DNA of 64,000 nucleotides from Diphasiastrum complanatum (GCA_029204225.1 CM055101.1:46175906-46239905); one strand, 5' to 3'; counted from the first letter of the stretch, positions 47,412-59,712 are shown. A program made the numbers and translations. The notes: a model not told the origin generated them from the letters alone.

Positions 47412-47860
47412 CTAATGAATTTCAATTTCATATGTAAGCCTTGATGGCTTGTGCGTTTGCCTTGAGGATCTTCTTAGAACTTGACTCGGAGAAGCATCTC
47501 CACCACCACAATCCAAACAACCATTCCCATCATCCAAAGAATCATCAACATCATCAAGAATGTTAGATCCATCCACAACACCACCATCAACATCAAACTT
47601 TGGAACATTTCCTTCATAAGAAATGACATCCCTACTTATGACCACTTTCTTAGTTGAAGGAATGTAAACTTTGTATGCTTTGCTCACCTCACTATATCCA
47701 ACAAAAATGCCCTTATTTGAAGAAGGATCCTCTTTAGTCCTATCATCAAGTGTAATGTCGATATAGCAAGTGCATCCAAAGATTTTGAGGAACTTGACAC
47801 TTTGCCCTCCTACTAAAGAGAGCTTTTGCTTGGAGCTTCGAATATGATGAATTTCTGCTC
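47412..47860 (-). mobile_element. Copia integrase C-terminus and RT-linker relic
   Basis: On the minus strand: FLKIFGCTCYIDITLDD, NKGIFVGYSEVSKAYKVYIPSTKKVVISRDV, the typical end of copia integrase, followed by an aspartate/glycine-rich linker and SQVLRRSSRQTHKPSRL. No RT follows; the element breaks off at 47412. The DNA to its left has repeats of attcaaattcgaatt. Confidence 0.78.
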
Positions 47861-50800
47861 AAATCTTGAGTAAAAATGTGGACATTCGAATTTGAATTTT
47901 TTGTTGCTCAAATCTTGAGTAAAAATGCAAATATTTGAATTTGACCTATGCAGCTCAAATTGTGAGTAAAATTATAGACCTTTGAATCCTACTAGAATTT
48001 GATGGGATTCGTGGTTGTGATACGAAAGGACTTGAGTGGAATTGAAATTGCACCAACTGCTTGACTATTTTGCTTTGAGGCTCAACTTATTTATATAATG
48101 TCAATGCTAGGCACTTCCTACTATTACATTATGTACAACTTCGTTTCTATTCAAGTAAGGGCTGCCTTGGAATCAAATCTTGCCCATGAATTTGGTAACA
48201 AAGCATGACTCTTTCACATTGGCCTCTACATTATTATTTTCATAATTGTAGGCTTCAATTTTCATAGCATCATCATATGAATCAAGATTTTATATCAAGT
48301 ACCAAAGATTGTAGAATAATATTTTAAAGAAGTTAGTGATTATTGTAAATGATAACTTACACTATTCTACCAAATGATGTGACCTTGTGTCATCTCATTT
48401 AAGATTTCATCTAGCCGTGTGTGCATCTAATTCAATTTTGCAACTTCATTTGGCATGGCTCTAGCAATATAAACAAGTTATTAGTAGAAGATACTTGCTA
48501 ATGTGTAATATATGTATTATTAATATACTTGAAATGTTCAAGCTTTGTTTTGAAGTGTTCCAAGTATGACTCCATGTTGCTATAACAATAGGACTTTATT
48601 ATCAAATGACCACGCATCTCGTCATTTGATATATAGTGGTGCATAGTTGTGAATTGATCACTGAAGCACCTAAGGTTAATGTTTACATGAAATCGGTAGC
48701 TTTGAGAATGTTCACAAAATGTATGTACAAGCAACTTAAATATATTATTGTGAGTGTATCCGAAGTACTTTGAATAGAATATAAAATAATTCCTCATAAT
48801 ATTGCATTTCATATTGAGGAATTCTCTAATAAGTAAACATGAAATCTTATGTCTTTTTTTTTTTTGGATTTAGTGTGCAGTATAATTCAACATTATCCTC
48901 GCATTAAAATAAAAAAAATTAATGAAGAATTGTGAGCACGTCCAAAAGATCTATTTTCAAATTCTATGACCCTCTTCGTGTTGACTTTTTTTATACATAT
49001 ATTTGATGACTTTTCTTCTTGATACCTCTCATTATCCAGATTATGAACACAATAATGCTTGACCTTTCTTAACATGTACTTAGAAAAAGATTTAACATTA
49101 ACATGCATATGTCATGTTGATATGAACGTTATGCAAGTAAGCTTAAGTCCAACGACACACTCACGTATGAACAAATAAAAAGCATATTTAATTGTTAAAT
49201 AAGATATTGAGCAAATAACAATACTGAAAGGCATGAAGGAAGTTAGAACTCGTGCCAAATGCAACCACATGCAAAATCCCAATTATTGGCTATCCTTTTT
49301 TTTTTATTGTTTGGCATGAGCATCCTTCATAGCTTTAAATATCCAACATGCATTGGGTTGCTCATGAAGCTTATCAAATTCATTGGAAAAAGGTTGAGCC
49401 TTATGCAACTAGCACCACCACTTTCCATCATCATACGTTGTTCTTGGCCTTTTCATATAATTCAATTCAAGGACAATTCTTGGGTGTTTTATAACATGAA
49501 TGTGCAAAGCTTGTCCCTCATAGATTTGTTAACTATATATGTTTCCCATTCCCTTGTGCAACCTCAGCTTTGCAACTCTTGTCATCATTGTCATTCCATC
49601 TTCTTGGAGCCCATTGATTCAATGAAATCAAGTACTTTGTGATGTAAATAGATAATGATCCGCCAAACAAACTTAAGCCATATGCTCCCTTCCCATAGGC
49701 AAGCTTAGATACATGCCTTAAAACATCATCATCAAGTCCTTGCCCCTGTTTGCTAAATGACCCTTCTTAAATGACCATCGTTGCTCGGTTTGCCAATTGG
49801 AGGAGAAAATTGTAGAGCAATTGTTTTTTTTAACTATCATAGAGATCTGTGGGTGGAGTTTGTCCATCTCATCAACAATTGATAATTTACCCTACCTCTT
49901 GGAATTGACACCATCCTACTTGGCGACTTGCAGATCAGGGACCACTCTTCTCTAACCTTCTGGCATGTATGCAGGTGTTGAGTTGAGTCAAATTCTAGAG
50001 TTGACTCGATTTGCTCAAGACTCTATTTTAATATCAATTCAAAACTGCAAGTTTGTAGACTGTGTGATGAAATAGCATATTTATGTAAATATTCATAATT
50101 TGACCGTCTTTAGGAGATCTATTAGAGGGAAGACAAGGTAGACTCGATCATATATTGTAGTGAGATTAGACACCAACAACTAGGAGCTAGTGTTCAAATT
50201 CTATGCTCAAGCCCATATCCATTAGGTAATGAGCATCATAGAAAATTCTTGTTTAAATCTATTCTTGAAAACAACAAAACAAAAGGAAGGAAGAAGGCTC
50301 GAAGTTTTGTACTTAAGATCAAAAAATTCAGGATCGAAGTTTTCTGACCCAAGCCTATTTTCGACCCAATCTTAATCCCACCAAAGAGAGATTTCCTGAC
50401 CTTGGATCGAGTTGGTGGATTGAGGCGAAAAATATCCGGGGATCTTTGACCCTGGATCAGATCGGATCAGATCAGGTTTGATAAATCTGACCCTTTGTAT
50501 AAATCTGATCCTTTGTATATTTTTGGATACTGTTAATTACAAATCCGACCCACATATTGTCAAAATAACAACTACCTTCTGAGGGACTATAAGTAGATTA
50601 AGTTAGGATTCCAATGCCCTGATCATCTGACATCCAATGGAATCAACGCCCTTATAAGCATCTTTTGTAACAATGTAGTTTTTTTTTTAGTGACAATGAT
50701 CATTGGTTAAGTAACTTTAGAATCAGTTAGTTCTTATTGATGTATTCTAGTATTCTACAATCAATGATTTTCAACTAAATCCTGGTATTTGTGCCCACTA

Positions 50801-51060
50801 ATTTGTGCCCAGCTTCACGCTCTTGTACTCACATTTTTTATATCAATCAGCATGCATCATTCTACTACTACTCTGTTCTATTGTGCATTGTTGTATTGTT
50901 CGATCCATCTTGAATGCATTGTTGGTAACTGCCGCACTTCTAATCCATGCACCACCTACTCACCACTTCTGCTGCACACCACGTTTTCATTGATTTTCGA
51001 CATGGTGTCTGAGCATTTGTTTCTATCAGAGCTCTACTAATCCGATATCATTTCGAATAC
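47861..51060. other. Long stretch without supported genes
   Basis: AT-rich DNA. It contains two near copies of gctcaaatcttgagtaaaaatg (47858, 47911), a T run at 48857-48868, and at 50440-50520 a gatcggatcagatcaggttt cluster with a duplicated gaccctttgtataaatct-like unit. Frames such as 49259-49642 are open but do not look like known proteins. The last part probably holds the LTR of the copia gag at 51261, but its left end was not found. Confidence 0.45.
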
Positions 51061-51074
51061 TCTGATTTTCCTAC

Positions 51075-51129
51075 ATGGTATCAGAGCTCAGCTCTCTGAT
51101 CCCGTAGATTTATGATATGGTATCAGAGC
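51075..51129 (+). promoter_or_regulatory. Two tRNA-Met primer-binding-site sequences 43 bp apart
   Basis: TGGTATCAGAGC occurs at 51075-51086 and again at 51118-51129. The first follows an LTR-like end (CTACA). The second could be a duplication. Confidence 0.75.
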
Positions 51130-51260
51130 GGGTGGCTCAGTATTCTGCATATTCATTGCAGATTCAGTCTTGTTTCTACCAAGACTTCATCTCAGCAAGT
51201 GCGCATCCAACAATATTCCGCTATTGTTGGTTCTACCAACGATATAGCTACTAAACCAGA

Positions 51261-51543
51261 ATGGATTCTACTTCTAGTTCTTCCCTGATTGACAAGCTCG
51301 ATGAAGAGAACTACCATCTCTGGAAGTTCAAGATGAAAGTCGTTCTACTAGCCAAAGAACTGTGGGACATAGTTGATGGTACTGAAATCAAGCCAGTGAT
51401 GTAGCCAGCATCACCAAATGGAGGCAATGAGATGGCAGGCCTTTTTGCCTTAATCACTCTGAATATCAAAGGCTCCCAAATTAACCATATCCGATTTATA
51501 CAGACAACCAACGATGCTTGGGACATCCTAGCTACAGTCTATC
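51261..51543 (+). mobile_element. Copia gag N-terminal fragment (first element)
   Basis: From ATG: SLIDKLDEENYHLWKFKMK and AKELWDIVDGTEIKP, then a stop, then ALITLNIKGSQINHIRF and TTNDAWDILATVY. It is a copia gag of a different family from the next fragment. The match ends at about 51543. Confidence 0.78.
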
Positions 51544-54500
51544 CGTTTTAGCCTACAGGTGGAATTTTGGACAATTCGGAACATCAATGAGGCAATTTTG
51601 GGTGAGGCAAGTAAGTTGGACAAGGCATCCAACTACAACATCTGGAAATTCAAAATGAAGAGCATTTTCATGGAGAAAGAACTATGGGACATTGTTGTGG
51701 GTATTGAGGTGAGGCCCAACACCACTTCAACTGACATGAGAGCTTATGACAGGAAGTCACAACACTATCTTTGATCAACTTATCAGTGAAGGATCAATAA
51801 TCACCCACAATAGTGACGCAGTTTCAGCCAGAGGATCTTGGGAAGCCTTACAGACTCAATTTCGAACTGCTAATCCATCTCATGCTATGTTTTTGAAGTC
51901 AAGACTTAACACCGTCAGGATGGAGAAAAATGAAAGTCTGCGATCCCTCTTCACCAGGCTCAAGAAACTGAGAGACCAACTTGTTGCCATTGGCAAGCCT
52001 ATTATTGACGTTGAATTGGTCCACAACACAATGAGTGGCATGTCAGAAAGCTTGCAAATGTTTGTGAGATACATCGCGTCAAGGGAGAGATTTCCCACTT
52101 TTGAAGTTCTTCATGGGATCTTGTTGCAGGAAGAGCAAAGATGGGAAGTGGTCAAATGGCCAAAGGCAAGCAAAAAGGCTGAAAATGCATCTCAAGAAAG
52201 GGTAAGGACGATGAGGACAAGGGAGAGTCTTCACCAAAGTCAAGTAAGAAGAAAGGCAAGTGCTATTATTGCCACAAGCTAGGTGATTGGGCGAGAGAAT
52301 GCTATAAGAAAAAGGCGGATATCAAACAAGAAAAAGTGAAGCACCAAGGTAACAATGCTAAAGATGATGGAGAAGACGACGATACCAATGTCTTCTCATT
52401 GGCATTGGCATCTCACGTGGATGATGCTGCTAGATGGTTCATTGATTCAGGCACCACTAGGCACATGGTTGGGAAGCGTAATTAATTTGAGAACTTCTCG
52501 CCAATCTATGATGGAAAGAAAGTCACGCAGTCCAATGGAGAAGAGTGCCAAATTCAGGGCATTGGCAATGTACCAGTACAATTTCCGAATGGTAAGATAA
52601 AGAACATTTCGAATGTGCTTTATGTACCTAGACTTGCCAAGAGCTTCCTTTCAATTGGGGTCATGACAAACCAACACTTGAAAGTTGAATTTTTTTGGCA
52701 ACAAGATATTGTGATAACAACTGGATTGTTCAAGTTGGATGCGTCCAAACCTGGAGAGTATGGTTCAACTTCATCAATAGCATGACAATCTGAATTGTGG
52801 CATCGCAAGATGGGCCATTTGAACTATGGAAGCTTTTTTATTTATGGCCAAATTCGTAAGTGGATTGCCCACAATACAGGATGAACAACATTCCATTTGT
52901 GAAGGATGTGTGATGGGGAAGCAATACAGATAGAAATTCAAGAATGGGGGAGCCGCTAGGGCGAAAAAGCCACTTGAGCTTATTCATAGTGACTTGTGCG
53001 ATGAAGACCGTGTAGTTGGGGGGAGCCTACTATTTCATGACATTTATTGATGACTACTCTTGGAGGATGTGCATCTATTTCTTGAAGAGAACAAATCAGA
53101 TGCATTGACTTGCTTCCTAAGGTCAGATAGAGTGGGCGAATACAAATTGGGTGATTTGAAGCATTTTCCAAAGAGCATGGAATCAAAAGGCAATTTAATC
53201 AAGCTCATACACTGCATATAGCAATGGGGTTGCTGAGTGGAAAACCCACACCATTGTGGAGAGCGTGTGGTCATTGATGAAGCAAATGGGCTTGCCAAAT
53301 TTCTACTGGTCAAAGGCATGTAATGCCGCAAATTTCTTGCATAATAGGAGCCCCACTACCGCGGTTCCTAATGTGACTCCCGAAGAGGCACACACGGGAA
53401 TGAAACCAAATATTGACAAGTTTCACATCTTTGGTGCAAGCTTATGTACATGTGCCAAAGGAGGAGCAAAACAAAGTTCATGCGAAGTCTATTAAGTGCA
53501 TTTTTGTGGGATATGATGAGAGGACGAAGGCATAAGGTGCTTTGATCCAATGATACGGAATATCCACATTAGTAAGGGTATGATCTTTGATGAGATGCAT
53601 AGATTTGACAAAGATGACCATGCTAAAGGTGATGGTAAGGCTTCCTACGATCTTAGAAGAATATGAAGGTGGTACTCCATATGAAATCGACCACAAGGAT
53701 CAAGTCCAAGAAGAGGACCATGATTGAACTCCACCCATTTATGAGCCAAGGGGAGATATTTGTCTATTGGTGCTAGGAAGGAGAAACTTGTGAGAAGTAA
53801 GAGAATATACTTAGACACTCCTTGGGATACCTATTCACCAAGAAGTGTATCACCTGAGTTGTGAACATGCCTAAATGTATGAAACCATTATGAAGGATGT
53901 AAGGATGAATCTAGTAGGATCGAGCTCAGTCCAAGGAGATCGGAAGAAGATCAATGAGAGAGAGGAAAGCACCTGATCATTACCATGTGAATTACACCCT
54001 CATGAGTTACATCATGAAGTGCCAAGAGCCACCAACCTATGAAGAGTCAAAAGACCTCAAGGAATCAAGGAGTTGTGGAGGATGAAATGGATTCAATCAA
54101 TAAACATGGCACATGGTACCTAGTTGATCTTCCAATCGGTAAGAAATCCATTTAGTAACAAATGGGTATATAGAACCGGATTTCATGTTGATGAATCGAT
54201 TGTGTTTCCGCTTGGTGGTCAAGGGCTACGAGCAAAGTAAAGTTATTGATTTTGATGAGACATTTGCTCCTGTGATTAAGTGGACTACTTTGCACTTGGT
54301 GATCTCATTAGCTTCATTTTTTGGTTGAAAAATCCATCAAATGGGCGTGAAGTCAACTTTCTTGAATGACGACCTTGAAGTAGAAGTCTATATGCTCCAA
54401 CCACAAGTATTTGTTGTGAAGGGCCAAGAAGACAAAGTATGCAAGTTGTGAAAAGCATTATATGGTTTGAAAGAAGTGCCACGAGTGTGATATGGTCGTA

Positions 54501-54662
54501 TAGATAGCTATTTTATATCCAATGGTTTTGTGAGAACAGACTCTGATCCTAATCTCTATGTGCTTACTAGTGATGATAGTGTTTCATTGGTTGTGTTGTA
54601 TGTTGACGATATCATCATCACAAGAAATGATGAAAACTTGATAAAGTCTATCAAGTCTAATT
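51544..54662 (+). mobile_element. Highly decayed Ty1/copia element (second element)
   Basis: Colinear with 59930-63180 of the copia element near the right edge: agcctacaggtg leader end, gag (NINEAILGEASKLDKASNY), knuckle CYYCHKLGDWARECYKKK at about 52260, protease (WFIDSGTTRHM), integrase (SELWHRKMGHLNYGS, then FLHNRSPTTAVPNVTPEEA) and RT pieces ending with YVDDIIIT (about 54600). Stops and indels occur every few dozen codons. It ends at a 116-bp direct repeat at 54663; RNase H and the LTRs are missing. Confidence 0.85.
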
Positions 54663-54778
54663 TGTAGAGCCATAGCTACAAGGCCTCAAGGTATAGACTC
54701 GAAACTCCTTAGAGTTTTATTTTTTTGCTTTCTATGGTTCAGAAAATGGAACACTATTTTTGAATGATTTTCTTAGTG
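54663..54778 (+). repeat. Direct repeat, copy 1
   Basis: Begins tgtagagccatagctacaag and ends ttttcttagtg. It resembles 55512-55624 with scattered substitutions and small indels. The other copy starts tgtagccatagctaca, a 6-bp stem palindrome. Confidence 0.75.
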
Positions 54779-55511
54779 TTCAACTAGCAGACATAGGATC
54801 TCCAATATTTGAATTAGATGTTGTCATGACAATACTATTTAGTCCACTATATTCTTATGAACATTTCGTAGTGTTGGTTACTATATGCCCTAGTCTACTT
54901 TTGCAAGAGGTGACCTCCATTTTTCTCCAAGAAGAAACTCGTAGGAAGTCAAGTGGTTCAAGTTTTGACAACATTTTTCTATTCTCTAAGAAGCATTCCA
55001 AGAATTCTAAATATCCTGCTCTTGTCAACAACATGTAGCTAAAACAAGCTCCTCCAACAAAGTCTACTTCAACTCCAGATAATCAAAATATGTCTGTTTA
55101 ATCTACTTTGAATCTCATTCAAACTTTCTTTTGAACATCTTCGAATTTGAACACCTCTGATTCAAACATCTTCGATATTCGAATTTAACCTCCATTTGAC
55201 ATTTGAATTGGACCATCAACACTCCTTCGATTTAATTTATTTGCATCTTCTTTGATTTAAATTTGAACCTTAATCAAATCTCACATATTTTGACCAGTAC
55301 TGTCCAACACTTTCTGGTATAAATAGGCCATTGTTTATGCCATGCACTTCAAGTTAACTTTTTGATGGTGATCAGGTATGAAAACTGGTACACGTTAAGT
55401 ACAATCCAACCATTGGACCTATACTATTATAGGACAGTGGGTTTCATGGTATTTCTATAATAAATGCCTAAATCACCATCTAAGTATGAAGGCAATCAAG
55501 CAATCTTTTAA
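54779..55511. other. Stretch between two direct repeats
   Basis: No supported gene. At 55140-55270 there are cttcgaatttgaac / tattcgaattt words like those at 47190-47300 in inverted orientation, and a TATA-like ggtataaatagg at 55317. It may be the interior or LTR of a small retroelement. Confidence 0.4.
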
Positions 55512-55624
55512 TGTAGCCATAGCTACAAGCTCTCAAGCCTTAGACTTGAAACTCCTTAGAGGCTTATTTTTCTACTCTTTGTAGTTTATAAAATAGAACA
55601 TTGATTTGAACAATTTTCTTAGTG
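55512..55624 (+). repeat. Direct repeat, copy 2
   Basis: Counterpart of 54663-54778. The two copies lie 850 bp apart and could be LTRs of a small TRIM-like element, or remains of two solo insertions. Confidence 0.75.
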
Positions 55625-56727
55625 ACACTCCTTAGACTTAGATCATGATTTTGAGCTCTATCATGCTCAATGTTCACTGTACTAGAGCATAGGCAATTCA
55701 ATTCAAATTATGTACCTCTCTTTTTAAAGATATAAAGCTCAAAATGGAGCATTTTAGTTGAGGACAACTTCTTGAGTTTTCATGATTGTTTATTCTACTC
55801 TATAACTTAGTATGTAACTGACTAATTCGTTATTTTAGTAGCTATTGGTAATCGCAGAGGCAAGATCTAGTAGATTAGTGATATTCTATCACTCGGCATT
55901 AATCACAATAGTGTGAATCCTCCTTTCAGCACAATTTTTGACAATAGCCAAGTAGAACAAGCCATACTTACTAAAATGGCCATTGGAAGCATGACCATTT
56001 TGTAACTTAGACTTGGTTTGGATCTCCTTCATGTGGACACCGTAGATCACACACTTACCATCAAAATTAGCGCTTGCATACTCCAGCATTCAAATGATCA
56101 TAACAATAAGATATGCACATCACTAATCGTCGACTATGAACACAAACATCATAGAATTGAAGCAACATACAAGAATTTTTATTTATTGGCAACAGTAATC
56201 ACAATAGGATCTGCTCTTTGCAAGAAAGCACACGGAGCCTTGCTAGATCAAAATCAAAGGTAATAGATGGCAGTGTGCTTCCTGCTCAAGAGACCTGTCT
56301 ATGCATAGAAAATAAGTACTTTGTTAACATGTACCTGGTGGCGGTTGCAGTATCCTTCAGTTGTTCCATCAGACCACAAAATTCATTTTATGAAATCAAA
56401 TATATCCACAGAAATGTGCAAAAGATGCGCTTTACATATGTCTCTATGATGAGAGTTGTCAATCCAACAACAAGTATCCCAATAGTAGGTAAATAAGAGC
56501 ACAAATGAATCTCCTTTCGCTGAACATAAACTCCGATTTGAATAATGTGCTTAATGTTGCCTCATAAACAAGGAGACCATTAGGATATTATTCATATCGG
56601 AGAAGTGTTCTGATTACTATTATTTTCGGTTGCTGCAAGGATACTCAGACGGAGCTCTCTACTCATATGAGCTTATCATGTGATCAGGATTCGACCTCTG
56701 CTGGCACAAGCAAGCATTCGTGCATCA
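55625..56727. other. Intergenic stretch next to the CML gene
   Basis: No protein-like frame recognised on either strand. The right part should include the 3' UTR of the minus-strand CML gene. Confidence 0.45.
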
Positions 56728-57729
56728 TCAAAATTGCGCCATGGCTTTACGGGACGATGAGAATTCAACTGCAGATAAGCTCTTCTCCAGCGGATGTTTT
56801 GATGTGGCCGAGCTTCTTGAACGTTTTCTGGACATCATCTGCTTAAACTCTTCAAAATCGATTTGTCCGTCCCCATTTAAATCCACTCCTCTTATCATGT
56901 GCCGGCAGTCTATAAGGTTGGTATCTTGAGATACACCTAGACTAGAAAGCACGCTTTGCAACTCCTGTGCAGTGATGTATCCATCCTGGTTCTTATCAAA
57001 GACTTTGAAAGCTCGCTTAAGATTTTCTTCATCTTCTTCTTCAATACACCCTAAGATCCCCTCCTCAGATCTAGTTTTATATAGAGAAAGAAATTCTTCC
57101 AGATCTACAAAACCATTCCCATTTTTGTCTATCGCCATCATCATGGATGCAAGCTCTTTTTCAGTAATGTTTATACCAAGCTTGGCCATCGACTCTCGGA
57201 CCTCATCAGCACTAAGTTTACCATCTCCATTCTCATCAAAAGTCTCAAAAACTTTGCAATATTCCTGCATCTCAGAATCAAAATCGTCTGTTAGCTCCAA
57301 AAATGTGCTCGGGAAGTTCTCAGAAGTCTCGGCCATTATTGTTGAAGATGTTATAGGGGCATAGGTAAGTGGCTCCTTCTGAGTCTCTGTAGATTGAGAA
57401 GCTCCACAAAGACCTGATGCTGGCAAATTCTTCTGAAAGCTTTTCTTAATTTGAGATCCGTCTATTTGATTGTCTCCAAGAATAAGCGGACTTTGTTGCA
57501 AAGAATCAGGAGGTGTCATGGCCAATTCAAAATGCCACTTCAGGTCAAAAAGAGATTCAAGAAACAGATCTTTTGACAGGATCATAACCTGTTTTTTGGT
57601 AAGACTATAAGTTTCCGTCCTGAACTCTCTGATTCTAAACGATGGCACTGGCCTTTTGAAGGAACAGACCAATAAACAAGTAGTCCAAACCAGGTATGAA
57701 AAACAATCAATCGATATGCTCTTTTGCAA
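56728..57729 (-). CDS. Calmodulin-like EF-hand calcium sensor (CML)
   Basis: An intronless frame of 333 residues. Four canonical EF-hand loops with D at position 1 and E at position 12: DENGDGKLSADE (165-176), DKNGNGFVDLEE (201-212), DKNQDGYITAQE (245-256) and DLNGDGQIDFEE (283-294), so four Ca2+ sites are expected. The C-terminus is basic and serine-rich. Residues 1-130 have no known domain; a hydrophobic stretch (YLVWTTCLLVC, about 12-22) lies near the start. Starting at Met132 (MAETSENFPS) would give 202 residues, the usual CML size, so the start is uncertain. CMLs relay cytosolic Ca2+ signals by binding targets. No stops or frameshifts. Confidence 0.88.
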   Translation of the reverse strand: MQKSISIDCFSYLVWTTCLLVCSFKRPVPSFRIREFRTETYSLTKKQVMILSKDLFLESLFDLKWHFELAMTPPDSLQQSPLILGDNQIDGSQIKKSFQKNLPASGLCGASQSTETQKEPLTYAPITSSTIMAETSENFPSTFLELTDDFDSEMQEYCKVFETFDENGDGKLSADEVRESMAKLGINITEKELASMMMAIDKNGNGFVDLEEFLSLYKTRSEEGILGCIEEEDEENLKRAFKVFDKNQDGYITAQELQSVLSSLGVSQDTNLIDCRHMIRGVDLNGDGQIDFEEFKQMMSRKRSRSSATSKHPLEKSLSAVEFSSSRKAMAQF

Positions 57730-57776
57730 GTCGAAGACACAAAATGTTGCTTGCTCTCATGAGAGTAAGAATGATG

Positions 57777-57795
57777 TATATATTTATATATACAC
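57777..57795 (-). promoter_or_regulatory. TATA-rich element upstream of the CML gene
   Basis: gtatatatttatatatacac, nearly palindromic, 48-66 bp upstream of the first ATG. If it is the TATA box, the 5' UTR before Met1 would be very short, which again favours an internal start. Confidence 0.45.
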
Positions 57796-58531
57796 GAAAA
57801 ACCAATATCCCGAAGAATTCTCTGAAGTTCCCAGACAATGCTATGCGTAGCTTCCTTGATGATCCAAAATGCAAATCACGAAAGATTTTTGTGTGCTTGC
57901 AAAGAAGAGGGTTGAGGATGCGTCTAGTAGCTGAATGCAGTGTGAAAAATTCTCGATCCATTTTATTATTATTGTTGTTATCAATGAATAGATTTTTCGC
58001 CTTCGCCATCGCGGTCATACTTAAATAAGACAGCGGCCAATTTTTTCTTCATACATTAATTCTCATTTGTCGTAGCTTCATAGAAACGCATCTCTATTTG
58101 AGCTTCTTTCTGCCTTTGGTTCACTAGCGATAAGGGATTGTCACAATTTGTTAAGAGTTAGATATTATAGATGAGTTTGAGCATTTTTAATCTTTAATCT
58201 TTGTTTTTCTTTGTTTTATTGTTTGTCAATTTGGATGAGATTGTTGATCCATGGTTGCACCATGGTGACACTTCACAGTCACTTAGGATAATATCCTTAG
58301 TTATGGATAAGATGCCATGCCACCACATTCACATGACACGCAAATGGCCACTTCTCTTAGAATGAAACACAGCGAGGAAGATGATAGCATGAAAGACAGA
58401 ATCTACAAGCACTCGATTAATCAATCATAAAGCAAAATCACACTCACATACAAAAAGCAATCTCTTGATTACCAAAAGTGTGATCATAGCCTCACGAAGC
58501 ATGTACATATACCGCATGCTAGTGTCATGCC

Positions 58532-58782
58532 AGTTAAAATAGCAATGATCGACTTATATAGTGCTTTCCTATTTCGACGGCACCATGTGTGCTTAGTTCT
58601 AGAGTTATCGGGCCATCTTTCCTTTACGAGCCCTTTGAGTGTTTTTAAGGAACTCATCTTTGTACTTACTAACAGTTTTGGAATATACAGTTTGAAGTGA
58701 GTAATTCTGTGTTCTTGTTGCACTTGACGTTGTGCTGTGGTGATTGATCCGGTCGGGTGCTTTCAATTGTGTCTTCTTAACT
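58532..58782 (+). repeat. 5' LTR of the right-hand copia element (251 bp)
   Basis: Begins AGTTAAAATAGC and ends TTCTTAACT next to the PBS, so its ends are AGTT...AACT. TATA box cttatatagtg at about 58554-58564. The last ~75 bp recur at 63863-63937. Confidence 0.88.
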
Positions 58783-58794
58783 TGGTATCAGAGC
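58783..58794 (+). promoter_or_regulatory. Primer-binding site for initiator tRNA-Met
   Basis: TGGTATCAGAGC directly after the LTR end TTAACT. Confidence 0.94.
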
Positions 58795-59509
58795 CCTTGG
58801 TGGCTGGAATCACCGGACAAGAACAGAGAGCTGCGAATTCACGACGGTTTGTTGGCTAGGAAGCACAAAACCGAGTCTGTGGAGATTCGTGGAACGGCTC
58901 AAAACTGTAAAAAGGATTCAGAGACAGGGAACTGTTGGTTGAATAAAAAAGCAAGCAAATTTGAAGCTGAAAAATTCTTCTGGAGGGTTGCTTGGCGTTT
59001 GTGATTGGTTTGAATCCAATCGAATACCGTTTGAAGAGCGGTTTGGAGCAGAAGATAACCCACAGTAGGGCGACCTCAGTCAGCTAGGAGCTCAGGGAAA
59101 GCCTGAGTAAAGCTCAGTATATTCTTCTATTCAAAATTGCTAGGGTTTCAAGAGACAAAATCAGAGATATCTCCTTGTAGGAGGACGTTTTCAAAGCTGT
59201 GAGAGGCTGTGAATGGGCGCCCTGGTAGCGCGATTCTGCGGTAGGAAGGCTGCGACTGGCCGTGGAGGAAGAAGGCAACTAGTGCGATTAATGAGGAGCT
59301 GCCATAGCCCGTGAAGGAGTGAGAAAACTCCATCGCTAGTAGAGAGAGAAGGAGGAGAGGTCGCGGGAGCTGTCGCGTGCTCAGTCGTGATCACCAGCTA
59401 GCGGCCCGAAGTGTTCAGTACTTCGAAGGCCTTTGATCAACGCACAAACGCATTGACAGCCGTCTGATCTTGATTCATACAGATCGACGATGGTCATTTC
59501 ACAATTCCT

Positions 59510-59712
59510 TAAAAATCTTCAACTGAAAAAATTGTTGGGTCCAAAGTCTTTGAAGGGTGAAGTTTCTTCACACTGAAGAAACAGTTCAAAAACCCAAATT
59601 GCCCTTATTTTCACCTCCTTTAGCCTATTTTGACCAAACGAAATGCTATAGCCTCCAAACAAAGGGCACCCTGACTGTACCTGCAAGTACGACACACAAA
59701 ACAGAGTGATTG
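59510..59712 (+). promoter_or_regulatory. Conserved copia leader block
   Basis: It contains ttgggtccaaag, ttttgaccaaacgaaatgc, caaagggcaccctgactgt and gtacctgcaagtac (near-palindrome). Ends about 245 bp before the gag ATG, as in the nested copia element. Confidence 0.7.

Noticed and set aside
49259-49642. 127-codon plus-strand ORF with a hydrophobic start resembling a signal peptide
   Set aside because: No recognisable domain, low-complexity leucine/isoleucine content, and surroundings without gene signals; likely chance.
50440-50520. gatcggatcagatcagg cluster as an operator-like array
   Set aside because: Short, imperfect simple-sequence repetition in non-coding DNA, with no neighbouring gene to regulate.
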